Source of the DNA: Anabaena azotica FACHB-119
GTDB lineage: Bacteria; Cyanobacteriota; Cyanobacteriia; Cyanobacteriales; Nostocaceae
DNA length: 64,000 nt
Reading direction: 5' to 3'
NCBI RefSeq assembly: GCF_014697625.1
Contig: NZ_JACJSG010000011.1
Span: 62,001-126,000, forward strand
Shown: positions 27,752 through 37,485 of the stretch, piece by piece
Layout of the letters: each line of letters begins with the position of its first letter
Position numbering within the stretch: position 1 is the stretch's first letter
Translations under genes and position numbers: made by a program
The notes under the pieces: model-generated
Told to the model about the DNA's origin: nothing
What the model saw: only the letters and a program-made list of their open reading frames with translations
Databases searched by the model: none

Positions 27752-29443
27752 ATGTCAGATAATTTCCGAAGTAAGGTTGTCACTCAAGGGGTACAGCGAT
27801 CGCCTAATCGGGCTATGCTAAGGGCGGTTGGTTTTCAGGATGCAGATTTTACCAAAGCCATTGTCGGTGTTGCCAATGGTTACAGCACGATAACCCCCTG
27901 TAATATGGGGATAAATCAACTAGCCCAAAGAGCAGAAGCAGGTATAAAAAATGCTGGGGCAATGCCGCAATTATTCGGCACAATTACGATTAGTGATGGA
28001 ATTTCGATGGGGACGGAGGGGATGAAATATTCCCTAGTATCACGAGAAGTAATTGCTGACTCGATAGAAACCGCTTGTAATGGGCAAAGTATGGATGGTG
28101 TAATTGCCATCGGTGGCTGTGATAAAAATATGCCAGGGGCCATGATTGCGATCGCCCGGATGAATATCCCCGCAATCTTCGTTTACGGTGGTACAATCAA
28201 ACCCGGACATTACAATGGTAAAGACTTAACCGTTGTCAGTTCCTTCGAGGCTGTCGGTGAATATAGTGCCGGGAAAATAAATGAAGATGAACTATTAGCC
28301 GTGGAACGTCGTGCTTGTCCGGGTGCAGGTTCCTGTGGTGGAATGTACACAGCAAACACCATGTCAAGTGCCTTTGAAGCGATGGGGATGAGTTTACCCT
28401 ATTCTTCCACAATGGCAGCAGAAGACGATGAAAAGGCTGATAGTACCGAAGAATCAGCTAAGGTATTGGTAGAAGCAATTCGCCATCAACTATTACCCAG
28501 ACAGATTATCACCCGTAAATCTATAGAGAATGCCATATCTGTAATTATGGCGGTGGGTGGTTCCACAAATGCCGTGTTACATTTTTTGGCGATCGCTCGT
28601 GCGGCGGGTGTAGAATTAAATCTAGATGACTTTGAAACTATTCGTGGTCGTATACCCGTTTTATGTGATTTGAAACCCAGTGGTAGATACGTCGCCACAG
28701 ACCTACACAAAGCCGGGGGTATTCCCCAAGTGATGAAGATGCTACTGCTGCATGGTTTACTTCACGGTGATTGTATCACCATCACAGGTAAAACCATCGC
28801 CGAAACTTTAGCAGATGTCCCCGATGAACCATCACCCGACCAAGATGTGATACGTCCTTGGAATAACCCCATGTACGCCCAAGGTCACTTAGCCATCCTC
28901 AGAGGTAATTTAGCTACAGAAGGTGCTGTAGCCAAAATTACTGGGGTGAAAAAGCCCGTAATTACAGGCCCAGCAAGGGTATTTGATTCCGAGGAAGAAT
29001 GCTTAGATGCCATCTTGGCAGGTAAGATTAAAGCAGGTGATGTGATAGTCATCCGCTACGAAGGCCCCAAAGGCGGCCCTGGGATGCGGGAAATGTTAGC
29101 ACCCACCTCAGCAATTATTGGTGCAGGTTTAGGTGATGCAGTCGGCTTAATTACGGATGGACGTTTTTCCGGTGGTACTTATGGGATGGTAGTCGGACAC
29201 GTCGCCCCGGAAGCTGCTGTTGGTGGTAACATTGCCCTTGTCGAAGAAGGTGATAGCATCACGATTGACGCTAATTCTCGCTTGTTACAGTTAAACATCT
29301 CTGACGCAGAATTAGCCAGTCGTCGTGCTAACTGGACACCCCGTCCACCTCGTTACACTCAAGGTATACTGGCAAAATATGCTAAGTTAGTTTCCTCAAG
29401 TAGTGTTGGTGCTGTTACAGATTTAGACTTATTCAATGAATAA
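27752..29443 (+). CDS. ilvD: dihydroxy-acid dehydratase
   Basis: 563 residues. It catalyses dehydration of 2,3-dihydroxy-acids in valine/isoleucine/leucine synthesis, using an Fe-S cluster. Cluster cysteines are visible in '[10 protein letters not shown]', '[15 protein letters not shown]' and '[20 protein letters not shown]', and the metal and substrate residues in 'YGGTIKPGH', 'DLKPSGRY', '[14 protein letters not shown]' and '[20 protein letters not shown]'. The length fits the short cyanobacterial/plant class, usually [2Fe-2S]. ATG 27752 has GGTGAAGAACA upstream, a weak Shine-Dalgarno. Divergent from a LysR gene. ilvC is 26 kb away. Confidence 0.97.
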   Translation: MSDNFRSKVVTQGVQRSPNRAMLRAVGFQDADFTKAIVGVANGYSTITPCNMGINQLAQRAEAGIKNAGAMPQLFGTITISDGISMGTEGMKYSLVSREVIADSIETACNGQSMDGVIAIGGCDKNMPGAMIAIARMNIPAIFVYGGTIKPGHYNGKDLTVVSSFEAVGEYSAGKINEDELLAVERRACPGAGSCGGMYTANTMSSAFEAMGMSLPYSSTMAAEDDEKADSTEESAKVLVEAIRHQLLPRQIITRKSIENAISVIMAVGGSTNAVLHFLAIARAAGVELNLDDFETIRGRIPVLCDLKPSGRYVATDLHKAGGIPQVMKMLLLHGLLHGDCITITGKTIAETLADVPDEPSPDQDVIRPWNNPMYAQGHLAILRGNLATEGAVAKITGVKKPVITGPARVFDSEEECLDAILAGKIKAGDVIVIRYEGPKGGPGMREMLAPTSAIIGAGLGDAVGLITDGRFSGGTYGMVVGHVAPEAAVGGNIALVEEGDSITIDANSRLLQLNISDAELASRRANWTPRPPRYTQGILAKYAKLVSSSSVGAVTDLDLFNE

Positions 29444-29446
29444 TTC

Positions 29447-29726
29447 AGGACTTACACAACTAGCACAATTGTAGGGTGCGTCAGATGAGGAAAATTCCTT
29501 AATTTGTCCGAAATTATTGGGTCTGACGCTACTAGCGTAACCGGACTAAATTTGTGCATTAGCCAACAATATATAATCTGATCATCTGCGTTCATCTGCG
29601 TACCCTTCGGGTTCGCGGTAGCGTTGCGTAGCAAAGGCTTCTCTACGAGACGCTACCGCGAACGCCAACATCTGCGTTCAATTTTCTCTAAATCTAATGC
29701 AATATTTTAGCCCGGTCGCGCTACTA
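29447..29726. repeat. repeat-filled spacer (AGGACTT family, GC-rich palindrome)
   Basis: An AGGACTTACACAACTAGCAC element, incomplete on the right (29447 to about 29560), is followed by a perfect 14-bp inverted repeat GTTCGCGGTAGCGT (29611-29624) / ACGCTACCGCGAAC (29650-29663), a palindrome type dispersed through Nostoc genomes. No gene. Confidence 0.8.
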
Positions 29727-30752
29727 CTACAATGCAACAAGTTCTTTCTTGATAGCTGGTAACTCAATTTTACGTTGTGGTAGCATTTTGGCATAGCGGT
29801 TAGTTAGAAAACGGTTGAGTTTTCTATCCAACTTTTTTAACAATCTTTTTAATGGTTTATTTTCATTCCCAAAGCTGACTTGACGCACAAGAGGTTTAAT
29901 AATTGTCGCTACTCGTCTGACACCCAATTTTTTATATTTGGTTTGGAAGTAACCATCCTCAGATAAATTCCATTTTTCTCGGATGCGTTGTAAACTTGCC
30001 AATGTCCAAGCATCACTCCAACGCAACATATAAAAGTGTAAATCACTCCACTCTAGAGGAGGGCCTGGAACATAGGTAACTAAACTATCAGGCTCAAAGT
30101 ATATTTTACCTCCCACTTGCTTCACAGTCATACAAAAATCAAGGTGTTCTTTGGTGTTGAGCATTTGTTCATCTAAATAGCCAATACGCTCAAATATTTC
30201 GGTGCGAACTAGGGTACAGTGAAATTCTGCTAATTCTGTTTGAATGCGTTGGAGTTGTGGACGCAAATTTACGACTTGATGACCTTGTTTGTACATTTTC
30301 TCACGTAAATGTCGCCTGCCATGAACATCAATGACGATGTGGCTTTCTCCACCTGCAAAGTGTATTGTTTGATGTATTGGTTTTTTCTCGCACATGAGAG
30401 GCCCGACTACGGTTGCTCCTGTTTCTTCTGCACAGTTAACTAATGCTTCTAACCAACCTGGAGACACTATAACATCGTTATCAAGGAAGACTAAATATTT
30501 AGTATCAACATCACTCAAACCAATATTACGTGCATGGTTAGGAGAAAGATAATAATCTGTGCGAATTAATTTAAAGTTTTTTTCTGCGGCTTTTGCTTTT
30601 AGATAGCGACGCACTTTAGTTGGTGAATTACCATCAACATAAATTAATTTGAAAGGTAATTTTGTATGTTCGTAAATGCTTTCTAGAGATTCTTGTGTAC
30701 AGCTAAAACGTTCACGGGGGACAACAATGATTGTAATTATTGGTTCTAACAT
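29727..30752 (-). CDS. family-2 (GT-A) glycosyltransferase
   Basis: 341 residues. MLEPIITIIVVPRERFSCTQ, 'ESIYEHTKLPFKLIYVDGNS', and the metal-binding DxD in 'KYLVFLDNDVIVSPGWLEAL' define a GT2 nucleotide-sugar transferase; the acceptor-side 'LNTKEHLDFCMTVKQ' resembles the ED-type catalytic region. The basic C-terminus (about 290-340) has no membrane helix but may attach to the membrane. Last gene of the glycan cluster, 222 bp after the preceding gene, in a gap with GGGCGGGTTTA-type repeats. Probably adds a sugar to a lipid-linked or surface glycan. Confidence 0.88.
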   Translation of the reverse strand: MLEPIITIIVVPRERFSCTQESLESIYEHTKLPFKLIYVDGNSPTKVRRYLKAKAAEKNFKLIRTDYYLSPNHARNIGLSDVDTKYLVFLDNDVIVSPGWLEALVNCAEETGATVVGPLMCEKKPIHQTIHFAGGESHIVIDVHGRRHLREKMYKQGHQVVNLRPQLQRIQTELAEFHCTLVRTEIFERIGYLDEQMLNTKEHLDFCMTVKQVGGKIYFEPDSLVTYVPGPPLEWSDLHFYMLRWSDAWTLASLQRIREKWNLSEDGYFQTKYKKLGVRRVATIIKPLVRQVSFGNENKPLKRLLKKLDRKLNRFLTNRYAKMLPQRKIELPAIKKELVAL

Positions 30753-30974
30753 TTTTCTACATCCTCTTAATTGGTTGCTGTCATGAGTTGGTTTTTAAAT
30801 CAGTTATCAGTTATCAGTTCTGACGGCGGATGGTGTAGTGTTTCAACAACGTATTTAAGTACGGGCGGGTTTAGCAGATATATCTGTTTTTCCCATGAAT
30901 TTCTGTAAGGGCGGGTTTAACTGACATATTTGTTTTCCTCATGAATTTTTTACTGAACCCGCCCCTACCCGCCC

Positions 30975-32222
30975 CTACTTACTGTTCACTGTTAAAACTT
31001 GTTGATAAATGGCTACTAATTCATCATTAAGCTTGTGCATATCATATTTTTCTTCCACCCGCGCACGTCCAGCTTTACCCATTTTTACCCATAGTTGGGG
31101 ATGTTCTATAAGGTAGGTTAATTTGCTGGCGATCGCCTGCGTATCTCTCTCTGGTACTAAAAACCCGGAAACCCCATCTTCGACTAATTCAGGAATTCCC
31201 CCATGTCTGGTACTAATAACAGGTAAACCCATCGCCATAGCTTCTTTTAATGTATTCACTGGTGCATCTTGATTACCATCTTTTCCGGTGACACTAGGCG
31301 CAACAAAAATATGGCATTTATCCAAGATTTCTACAATCTCTTTTTGCTGTTTCCATCCCAACAATTTCACCACATCGTTAAGATTTAAATCAGCAATTAG
31401 CTTTTGCAAATGTTGTTTCAGTTCACCATCACCGATAATATTATATTCGATATGAGGATGAGTTGGTATTACTTGAGCGATCGCCAGAATTACATATTCA
31501 ATTCCCTTCTTTTCTACCAAGCGTCCAGTAGTAGCAATACGGACTATATTATCTTCAGGAAAATGACGTTCTTGAAAGGTGAAATTTTGACAATCAATTC
31601 CTGAACCATGCACATGAATTTTATTTGCGTCGCAACCTAAAGCAACTGCTTTATCTTTAAAAAATTCGCAATTAGCTAAAAAGAAATCTGTTTCTAAGAA
31701 TAATTCTTGATAAACTTTCTTACCCCATTTTGGTAAAAACTTACTAATATCTGAACCGCGAAAGGTGGAAATTAATTTACCCTCAATTAAACCAAGCTGA
31801 CGAAACCACAAGCCAAACACACCTAAAGTACTAAATTGACAATGGATAATGTCATAGGATTTCTTTTGTAAAAATGGTAATGCTCGATAGAGCATTTTTA
31901 ATGATTTTGCTTGACTAACGTAACGTGAACTATTGAGTAATTGCAAACAAACGGCGGGGTTTTTGTAAAAATTTGCTATTAGTAAACTCAAACCTTTAAT
32001 CCATCGCCATAGCTCATTTTCTGGTCGAGAATGAGCGTAAATTGTGCGATTAATTAATTGATATTGTACGACTAAGGGATGCACTTTAGATGTATCTTGA
32101 GGTATACCATCAAGTGAGTAGATATCAACCTCATGACCGCGTTCGATGACACCCACAATTTGATTTAAAATAAACGGTTCTGATAAGACAGGAAAATGTG
32201 CAACCAAAAATGCTACCTTCAT
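30975..32222 (-). CDS. family-4 (GT-B) glycosyltransferase, paralogue 1
   Basis: 415 residues. N-terminal MKVAFLVAHFPVLSEPFILN and 'QIVGVIERGHEVDIYSL' are of the WcaL/colanic-acid GT4 type. The C-terminal nucleotide-sugar site has 'TTGRLVEKKGIEYVILAI', 'LGWKQQKEIVEIL' and 'APSVTGKDGNQDAPVNTLKE' with the E-x7-E motif 'EAMAMGLPVISTRHGGIPE'. Its neighbour (32226-33515) is a close paralogue; the C-terminal ~120 residues of the two are almost identical, also at DNA level. The genes are 3 bp apart, a tandem duplication. Confidence 0.9.
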   Translation of the reverse strand: MKVAFLVAHFPVLSEPFILNQIVGVIERGHEVDIYSLDGIPQDTSKVHPLVVQYQLINRTIYAHSRPENELWRWIKGLSLLIANFYKNPAVCLQLLNSSRYVSQAKSLKMLYRALPFLQKKSYDIIHCQFSTLGVFGLWFRQLGLIEGKLISTFRGSDISKFLPKWGKKVYQELFLETDFFLANCEFFKDKAVALGCDANKIHVHGSGIDCQNFTFQERHFPEDNIVRIATTGRLVEKKGIEYVILAIAQVIPTHPHIEYNIIGDGELKQHLQKLIADLNLNDVVKLLGWKQQKEIVEILDKCHIFVAPSVTGKDGNQDAPVNTLKEAMAMGLPVISTRHGGIPELVEDGVSGFLVPERDTQAIASKLTYLIEHPQLWVKMGKAGRARVEEKYDMHKLNDELVAIYQQVLTVNSK

Positions 32223-32225
32223 ATT

Positions 32226-33515
32226 TTAAATGTAAGTTAGTTCTTTTGATGATTCGTCAGGAATGATTTTTAATTCTGGTTGTAATATTTGCTGATAAAT
32301 GGCTACTAATTCATCATTCAGCTTGTGCATATCGTATTTTTCTTCCACCCGCGCACGTCCAGCTTTACCCATTTTTTCCCACAGTTGGGGATGTTCTATA
32401 AGATAGGTTAATTTGCAGGCGATCGCCTCCATATCTCTCTCTGGTACTAAAAACCCGGAAACCCCATCTTCGACTAATTCAGGAATACCCCCATGTCTGG
32501 TACTAATAACAGGTAAACCCATCGCCATAGCTTCTTTTAATGTATTCACTGGTGCATCTTGATTACCATCAGCAGCAGTTACACTAGGAGCAATAAAAAT
32601 GTGAGTATTATTAAGAATTTCCACAATTTCTTTCTGCTGTTTCCATCCCAATAATTTGACAATGTGAGCAACATTTAATTCTTTAATTAGATTTTCCAAA
32701 TACCCTTTTAACTCACCATCGCCAATAATTTTATATTCAATATTTGGATAACTTGCGGCTATTTTAGCAACTGCACGAATAGCATATTCAATGCCTTTCT
32801 TTTCTACCAAACGCCCTGTAGTAGCAATCTGCACCTGACCATCAACAGGGAAATATCGAGGTTTAAAAGTGAATTTACTGCAATCTAAACCAGAACCGTG
32901 AATTACAAGTTTATCAGGATTACAACCTAAATTAATGGCGCGATCGCCAAAAAATTGACAATTCGCCAAGAAAAACTCTCCTTCCCGAAAGAGTTGGTCA
33001 TAAACATTGATGCCATTTTCTTGGACATACTTACTAATATCAATACCGCGAAATGTCGTAATTAATTTACCGGAAATTATCCCAGCTTCACGATAAGCAA
33101 GAGCAATAGGCGCTAACGTACCGAATTGACAATGGATAATATCATAATCCCCATCTTGTAGTAAAGCTACAATTCTGTAGAACGTTTTTAAAGTAGCGAC
33201 TTCCTTACCATATTTATGAGAAGTAAAAAATCTGAGACTTTTTAAAGAACCCTGATGAATATTCTTTAATAGTAATCCCATCCCTTGCAAAAAACGCCAA
33301 ACAATATTTGTAGGTACAACTGGAGGAAAATAAGTACGTTCCCATAGCTTATATTCTTCTACAACTGGATGCACTTTCCCGGTATAACCCTTTGGTAAAC
33401 CATTAACCGGATGAATATGCACCTCATGTCCACGGTCAATCAAACCCGTAATTTGATTTAAAATAAACGCTTCTGATAAAATAGGAAAACGCCAAACAAT
33501 AAAAGCTATCTTCAT
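32226..33515 (-). CDS. family-4 (GT-B) glycosyltransferase, paralogue 2
   Basis: 429 residues with the same architecture as the gene 3 bp downstream: MKIAFIVWRFPILSEAFILN, 'TTGRLVEKKGIEYAIRAV', 'APSVTAADGNQDAPVNTLKE' and 'EAMAMGLPVISTRHGGIPE'. The N-terminal acceptor domains differ much more than the donor domains, suggesting the same sugar donor and different acceptors, or recent gene conversion of the 3' parts. The C-terminus has an extra ~15-residue tail (ELKIIPDESSKELTYI). Start ATG 33515 is preceded by AAGGAGG about 6-7 nt upstream. Confidence 0.9.
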   Translation of the reverse strand: MKIAFIVWRFPILSEAFILNQITGLIDRGHEVHIHPVNGLPKGYTGKVHPVVEEYKLWERTYFPPVVPTNIVWRFLQGMGLLLKNIHQGSLKSLRFFTSHKYGKEVATLKTFYRIVALLQDGDYDIIHCQFGTLAPIALAYREAGIISGKLITTFRGIDISKYVQENGINVYDQLFREGEFFLANCQFFGDRAINLGCNPDKLVIHGSGLDCSKFTFKPRYFPVDGQVQIATTGRLVEKKGIEYAIRAVAKIAASYPNIEYKIIGDGELKGYLENLIKELNVAHIVKLLGWKQQKEIVEILNNTHIFIAPSVTAADGNQDAPVNTLKEAMAMGLPVISTRHGGIPELVEDGVSGFLVPERDMEAIACKLTYLIEHPQLWEKMGKAGRARVEEKYDMHKLNDELVAIYQQILQPELKIIPDESSKELTYI

Positions 33516-33680
33516 TTCTCCAACCTCCTTATACCAAATTGATATGAAGCTGCATAGAATAATATGTCGAGGATATTGAACGCGGATGCAAGCTGAGAGA
33601 AGTCTGAGCGGCGGAAGCCGCCGCTCAGAACTTCGGTGTAAACGCAGATAAATTAATTGATTTTATAATTATGTGCAACA

Positions 33681-34415
33681 TCATATAAAATTGGTATTAT
33701 CCCTCTGTGTTAAAAAAATACTCTCCTCTTTCTCTTCCTTCCTCAACACATTCAAATGATAATTTAAATTCATCACCTCTAATTGCCCAGACCCTAATAA
33801 ACCATCTGCAAAATTAACTATACTAATCCCACAATTTGATTGTTGAAAACAATGATAATATTCAGGACTTATCCCCAAAGCAGTGCTAATTAGCGCCCGA
33901 TTTGTTCCTCCATGTGCAATTACCAGCAAAGTTTGACCTATATGCAGTGGTAACACTTCTTGCCAAAATTCTTGTACTCGTTTATATAAATCAAGCGCCG
34001 GATAAAATCTAGTTTGATTATCTATTTCCATCCAAAATTCATGAGGACGCTGTTTCCAAATTTGATACAATTCTGGAAACGTTTCCCGCACATATTCAAA
34101 AGCTAAACCTTCCCAACTAGGAAGATGATTTTCCCGCAATTTATCGCTAGTAAAAATGGCGTTTGACTGCACAGTAATTACTTCTAAAATTTCCTTAGCG
34201 GTTTCCTGCGCCCGTTTTAAAGAACTAATATATACAGCATCAAATGCTATTTCCTGAAGAAAATTGCCCGTAATTCGCGCATCCTTGCGTCCCACTTCGG
34301 TTAATACTGATTCATCACAGCAGCCTTGATACAAACCCAAGGCATTAAATGTACTCTGTCCGTGACGGAGGAGAATGACGCGAGTTCCTTGTCCTGACTC
34401 AAGCTTCAACTGCAT
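33681..34415 (-). CDS. histidine phosphatase (phosphoglycerate mutase-like)
   Basis: 244 residues. 'RVILLRHGQSTFNALGLYQG' gives the RHG phospho-histidine motif; the second His is in 'TLLVIAHGGTNRALI', and Glu is in 'LPSWEGLAFEYV'. Length and 'W..RP...' features fit the CobC/PhoE branch rather than glycolytic PGM. It starts inside the end of the ABC-transporter gene (17-nt overlap), so the two are translationally coupled. In this cluster it may dephosphorylate a sugar phosphate or glycosyl intermediate; that is inference from context. Confidence 0.85.
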   Translation of the reverse strand: MQLKLESGQGTRVILLRHGQSTFNALGLYQGCCDESVLTEVGRKDARITGNFLQEIAFDAVYISSLKRAQETAKEILEVITVQSNAIFTSDKLRENHLPSWEGLAFEYVRETFPELYQIWKQRPHEFWMEIDNQTRFYPALDLYKRVQEFWQEVLPLHIGQTLLVIAHGGTNRALISTALGISPEYYHCFQQSNCGISIVNFADGLLGSGQLEVMNLNYHLNVLRKEEKEESIFLTQRDNTNFI

Positions 34416-36249
34416 AGATATCTCCTGCTTCTATATCTACAACGCTTTGCATCCGGTATAAAGTGGCGTAGTGACCACCTAGACAGATTAATTCTCGATG
34501 TGTACCTTGTTCTAAAATCCTTCCACCTTCAACATAGAGAATCATATCTGCGTTCTCTACTGCTTTGAGGTTGTGGGAAATCACAAAGGTTGTGCGTCCC
34601 TGGGTTAATTTTGCCAATGCAGAGTTGACGATATATTCGCTTTTTTTATCTAAACCTGTGGTGGGTTCATCGAGGATAACTATTGGTGCTTGACGAATTG
34701 CTGCACGAGCGATCGCAATTCTTTGTCTTTGTCCTCCTGAGATTGTACCACCGCGATCGCCCAAAATCGTATCATAGCCTTGGGGCAATTTCATAATAAA
34801 TTCGTGAGCATTAGCCAGGCGTGCGGCTTTTTCCACTTCTTTATCAGTAGCGCCCAATTTCCCATAGGCAATGTTCTCTTTGACACTAACAGCAAATAAC
34901 ACACTATCTTGCAAAACTACGCTAATTTGCTGCCGTAGCGATTGTACAGTATATTCACGGATATCTTGACCATCAATTAAAATTCGACCGCTTTCGGGGT
35001 CGTAAAGCCGTAATATCAAACTGAGCAAAGTTGATTTACCGCTACCGGAAGGCCCTACCAACGCCACTTGTTGTCCCGGTTGGACTATAAAGCTAATATC
35101 TTTGATAATTTCTTCGCTGCTGTCGTAGCCAAAAGCCACATTTTCAAACCGAACTGCACCAAAAAAAGGATGTGCTGGTTTTACCCCTGGTAAATCTTTG
35201 ACATTTGGTTCATAGTCGAGAACTTCCACCACCCTTTCCCCGGAAGCTGTCGCTTTAGCAATTTGTCCGACTTGGTTGGAAAGTCTCCGCATCGGTTCAA
35301 AAGCATTTTTCAGATATGTCATAAACACCAACAGTTCCCCTGGAGTGAGTTCTTTATGCAACACCGCATGAGAACCACGCCACAACACCACAGCAACAAT
35401 AATCGCCATTAAAATTTGTACAGTTCTCTCCAATGCTGCGGATAGCCTAATAGATTCAATCGCCTCATCTAAACTTTTTTGATTTTGTGCTGAAAACACA
35501 TTGTGCAGCATTTCTTGAAGAGATAAAACTTGCACTATTTTAATTGCACCAATAGTTTCACCTGTTGTTGCAGCTAGAACACCTTCAGAATCACGATGTT
35601 TTTTAGCAAACTTCCGAATACGGCTGATCATATTACTTGTTAGCAACATTAATAAGGGAAAAATCGCCATTACTAGCAACGCCAATTCCCAATTTAGCCA
35701 TAACATAATTGCCAACATTCCCAGCATTGAGAATATGTTAGTTAATAAAGGTAAAGCTGTTTTTACCGCCACAGTCCGCATCTTTTCAATATCGGCGGTG
35801 ACGCGAGTTATTAAATCACCACTTTTAGATTTTTGGTGAAAGGATAGAGAAAGATGTTGTAAATGATTAAAAACATTACGGCGTACCTCTGACAGTATCC
35901 GCACTACAGCCAAAGACATTCCGTAGGTGCTAAGATATGCAGCGATGCTACCTAACCCAGATATAACAACAATTGCCACAGCCGACAAAGTTAATAATAA
36001 AACTGGATGAAAACCGTGGGTGTTAGGAATATTTGCTGAGTTATTATGAGCAGGTATGAGGATATGGTCAAAAACATATTTTAAAGGCCAAGGTTCCAGC
36101 AAACGTAAGCTAGTCTCAAATAAAAGTGCTAAAAATGAACAGATTATCAAGACTTTTTGCTGATGAATATAAGGCGAAAATTTGCTGAAAATTCGTAATA
36201 ATCCCGGAATAACTCCCTTTAATTCCTTTTCCTTGACACGCTGTCCCAT
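34399..36249 (-). CDS. ABC exporter half-transporter (permease-ATPase fusion)
   Basis: 616 residues. Six membrane helices (about 30-320) in the ABCB/MsbA layout precede the ATPase: Walker A 'ALVGPSGSGKSTLLSLIL', Q-loop 'QISVVLQDSVLF', signature 'GGTISGGQRQRIAIARAAIR', Walker B 'APIVILDEPTTGLD' and switch 'TFVISHNL'. It works as a homodimer in the cytoplasmic membrane; with five glycosyltransferases around it, a lipid-linked sugar or glycolipid is the probable cargo. No TolC-type partner is present. Overlaps the histidine phosphatase gene. Confidence 0.92.
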   Translation of the reverse strand: MGQRVKEKELKGVIPGLLRIFSKFSPYIHQQKVLIICSFLALLFETSLRLLEPWPLKYVFDHILIPAHNNSANIPNTHGFHPVLLLTLSAVAIVVISGLGSIAAYLSTYGMSLAVVRILSEVRRNVFNHLQHLSLSFHQKSKSGDLITRVTADIEKMRTVAVKTALPLLTNIFSMLGMLAIMLWLNWELALLVMAIFPLLMLLTSNMISRIRKFAKKHRDSEGVLAATTGETIGAIKIVQVLSLQEMLHNVFSAQNQKSLDEAIESIRLSAALERTVQILMAIIVAVVLWRGSHAVLHKELTPGELLVFMTYLKNAFEPMRRLSNQVGQIAKATASGERVVEVLDYEPNVKDLPGVKPAHPFFGAVRFENVAFGYDSSEEIIKDISFIVQPGQQVALVGPSGSGKSTLLSLILRLYDPESGRILIDGQDIREYTVQSLRQQISVVLQDSVLFAVSVKENIAYGKLGATDKEVEKAARLANAHEFIMKLPQGYDTILGDRGGTISGGQRQRIAIARAAIRQAPIVILDEPTTGLDKKSEYIVNSALAKLTQGRTTFVISHNLKAVENADMILYVEGGRILEQGTHRELICLGGHYATLYRMQSVVDIEAGDIYAVEA

Positions 36250-36291
36250 TAATTACTCCTTTTATTTTCTCCGCCTCTGTGTTATTGGTAA

Positions 36292-37482
36292 TTAGAAAAT
36301 TGCCTTGTGAGATAAATAATTTTTCAAAACAAAAGATGTGGTCTCTGCACCATGCAAATCAAATTTACACTTACGCCAAGATTGATTTTTATTTAAACCA
36401 GATATAATCTTTTGTACCAAGTGAGATGCTGTGAGATTTTGCGGGAGAATATAATCAACAAGTCCTAAACTTTCTAATTTTTGAGTTCTCACTAACTGTT
36501 CCTGATCTTGCTTTTCATGACCTACAGGCACAACAATTGCCCGCACACCTGTACTCAAGATATTCATGATAGTGTTATAACCACTTAAGCTTAAAGCAAT
36601 ATCTGCTGTTTTCATATATTCCAGCAATTGTAAGGTATATGTTTCAATTTGAATATTGCTGCGATCGCCTAGCCTACCGTCTGCTAATTGTCTTAATTGT
36701 CGCACCTTGTCTTCCGGCATAAAAGGCCCAGTAAATATTTTGATAAAATGTGGTATTTCCTTTGCTAAAATTGGGCTGGCTTTGATCACAGTTTCCAGAA
36801 GTTCATATCCGATTCTTCCTCCACCCACACTGACTAAAATTTTCGCAGTTTCTGTGACATCACCCCATAATGGGCTGGCATCATTAGCATAGTTTTTTGG
36901 TGATTGAGTGACAAATCCAGTATAAATAATTTCACTTTTAATATCTTTATGTCTAGTAAAGCTTTCAGAAAATTGTTGAAAATTGGAGTCAGCATGAAAC
37001 AACAGCAAATCAAAATAACGATTCATTAAATTACAAATAATTTCCTCTTCTTCCGGCTCACTCTCCTTACCAATTACATCACGTAAACTGCAAACAATCT
37101 TGGTAGTCGGACTTGTATTTTTAATATGCTCAACAAAAGGAATTAATTCAAAAAATAGCTTATGTCTACCAAAAGGAAAAAATTCAGTAATTAAACAATC
37201 AGGTTTAATTTTATCAAATTCACTAATCAAGAGATTTTTTCTAATTTCCTTAACATCTTCCACACTTTGGTTATCACCAACCGTAAATTTTCCCTCCTCT
37301 AACCATAGTGCAGGTAATCTAATTAATTCTACCTGTGATGGCATTTCAAAGCCTGCTATCTCTGGGCCACCGTTAATAAAATAAACCTGAAAATCTTTAA
37401 CTAAATTTCGTACTATTTCTGTGCTTCTAACTAAATGCCCCATACCGCTCAGGTACTGGCAGTAAAACATAATTTTTTTCAT
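36292..37482 (-). CDS. GT-B glycosyltransferase (MurG-like/GT28-type), paralogue A
   Basis: 396 residues. MKKIMFYCQYLSGMGHLVRS starts with the 'GMGHLVR' loop used by GT28/MurG-like enzymes; the donor site is 'KILVSVGGGRIGYELL' and 'ADIALSLSGYNTIMNILSTG', then 'VPVGHEKQDQEQLVRTQKL'. It shares overall layout with the gene 4 bp upstream (37486). No membrane helix. In this operon it should extend a glycan on the cytoplasmic face before export. Confidence 0.82.
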   Translation of the reverse strand: MKKIMFYCQYLSGMGHLVRSTEIVRNLVKDFQVYFINGGPEIAGFEMPSQVELIRLPALWLEEGKFTVGDNQSVEDVKEIRKNLLISEFDKIKPDCLITEFFPFGRHKLFFELIPFVEHIKNTSPTTKIVCSLRDVIGKESEPEEEEIICNLMNRYFDLLLFHADSNFQQFSESFTRHKDIKSEIIYTGFVTQSPKNYANDASPLWGDVTETAKILVSVGGGRIGYELLETVIKASPILAKEIPHFIKIFTGPFMPEDKVRQLRQLADGRLGDRSNIQIETYTLQLLEYMKTADIALSLSGYNTIMNILSTGVRAIVVPVGHEKQDQEQLVRTQKLESLGLVDYILPQNLTASHLVQKIISGLNKNQSWRKCKFDLHGAETTSFVLKNYLSHKAIF

Positions 37483-37485
37483 TTC

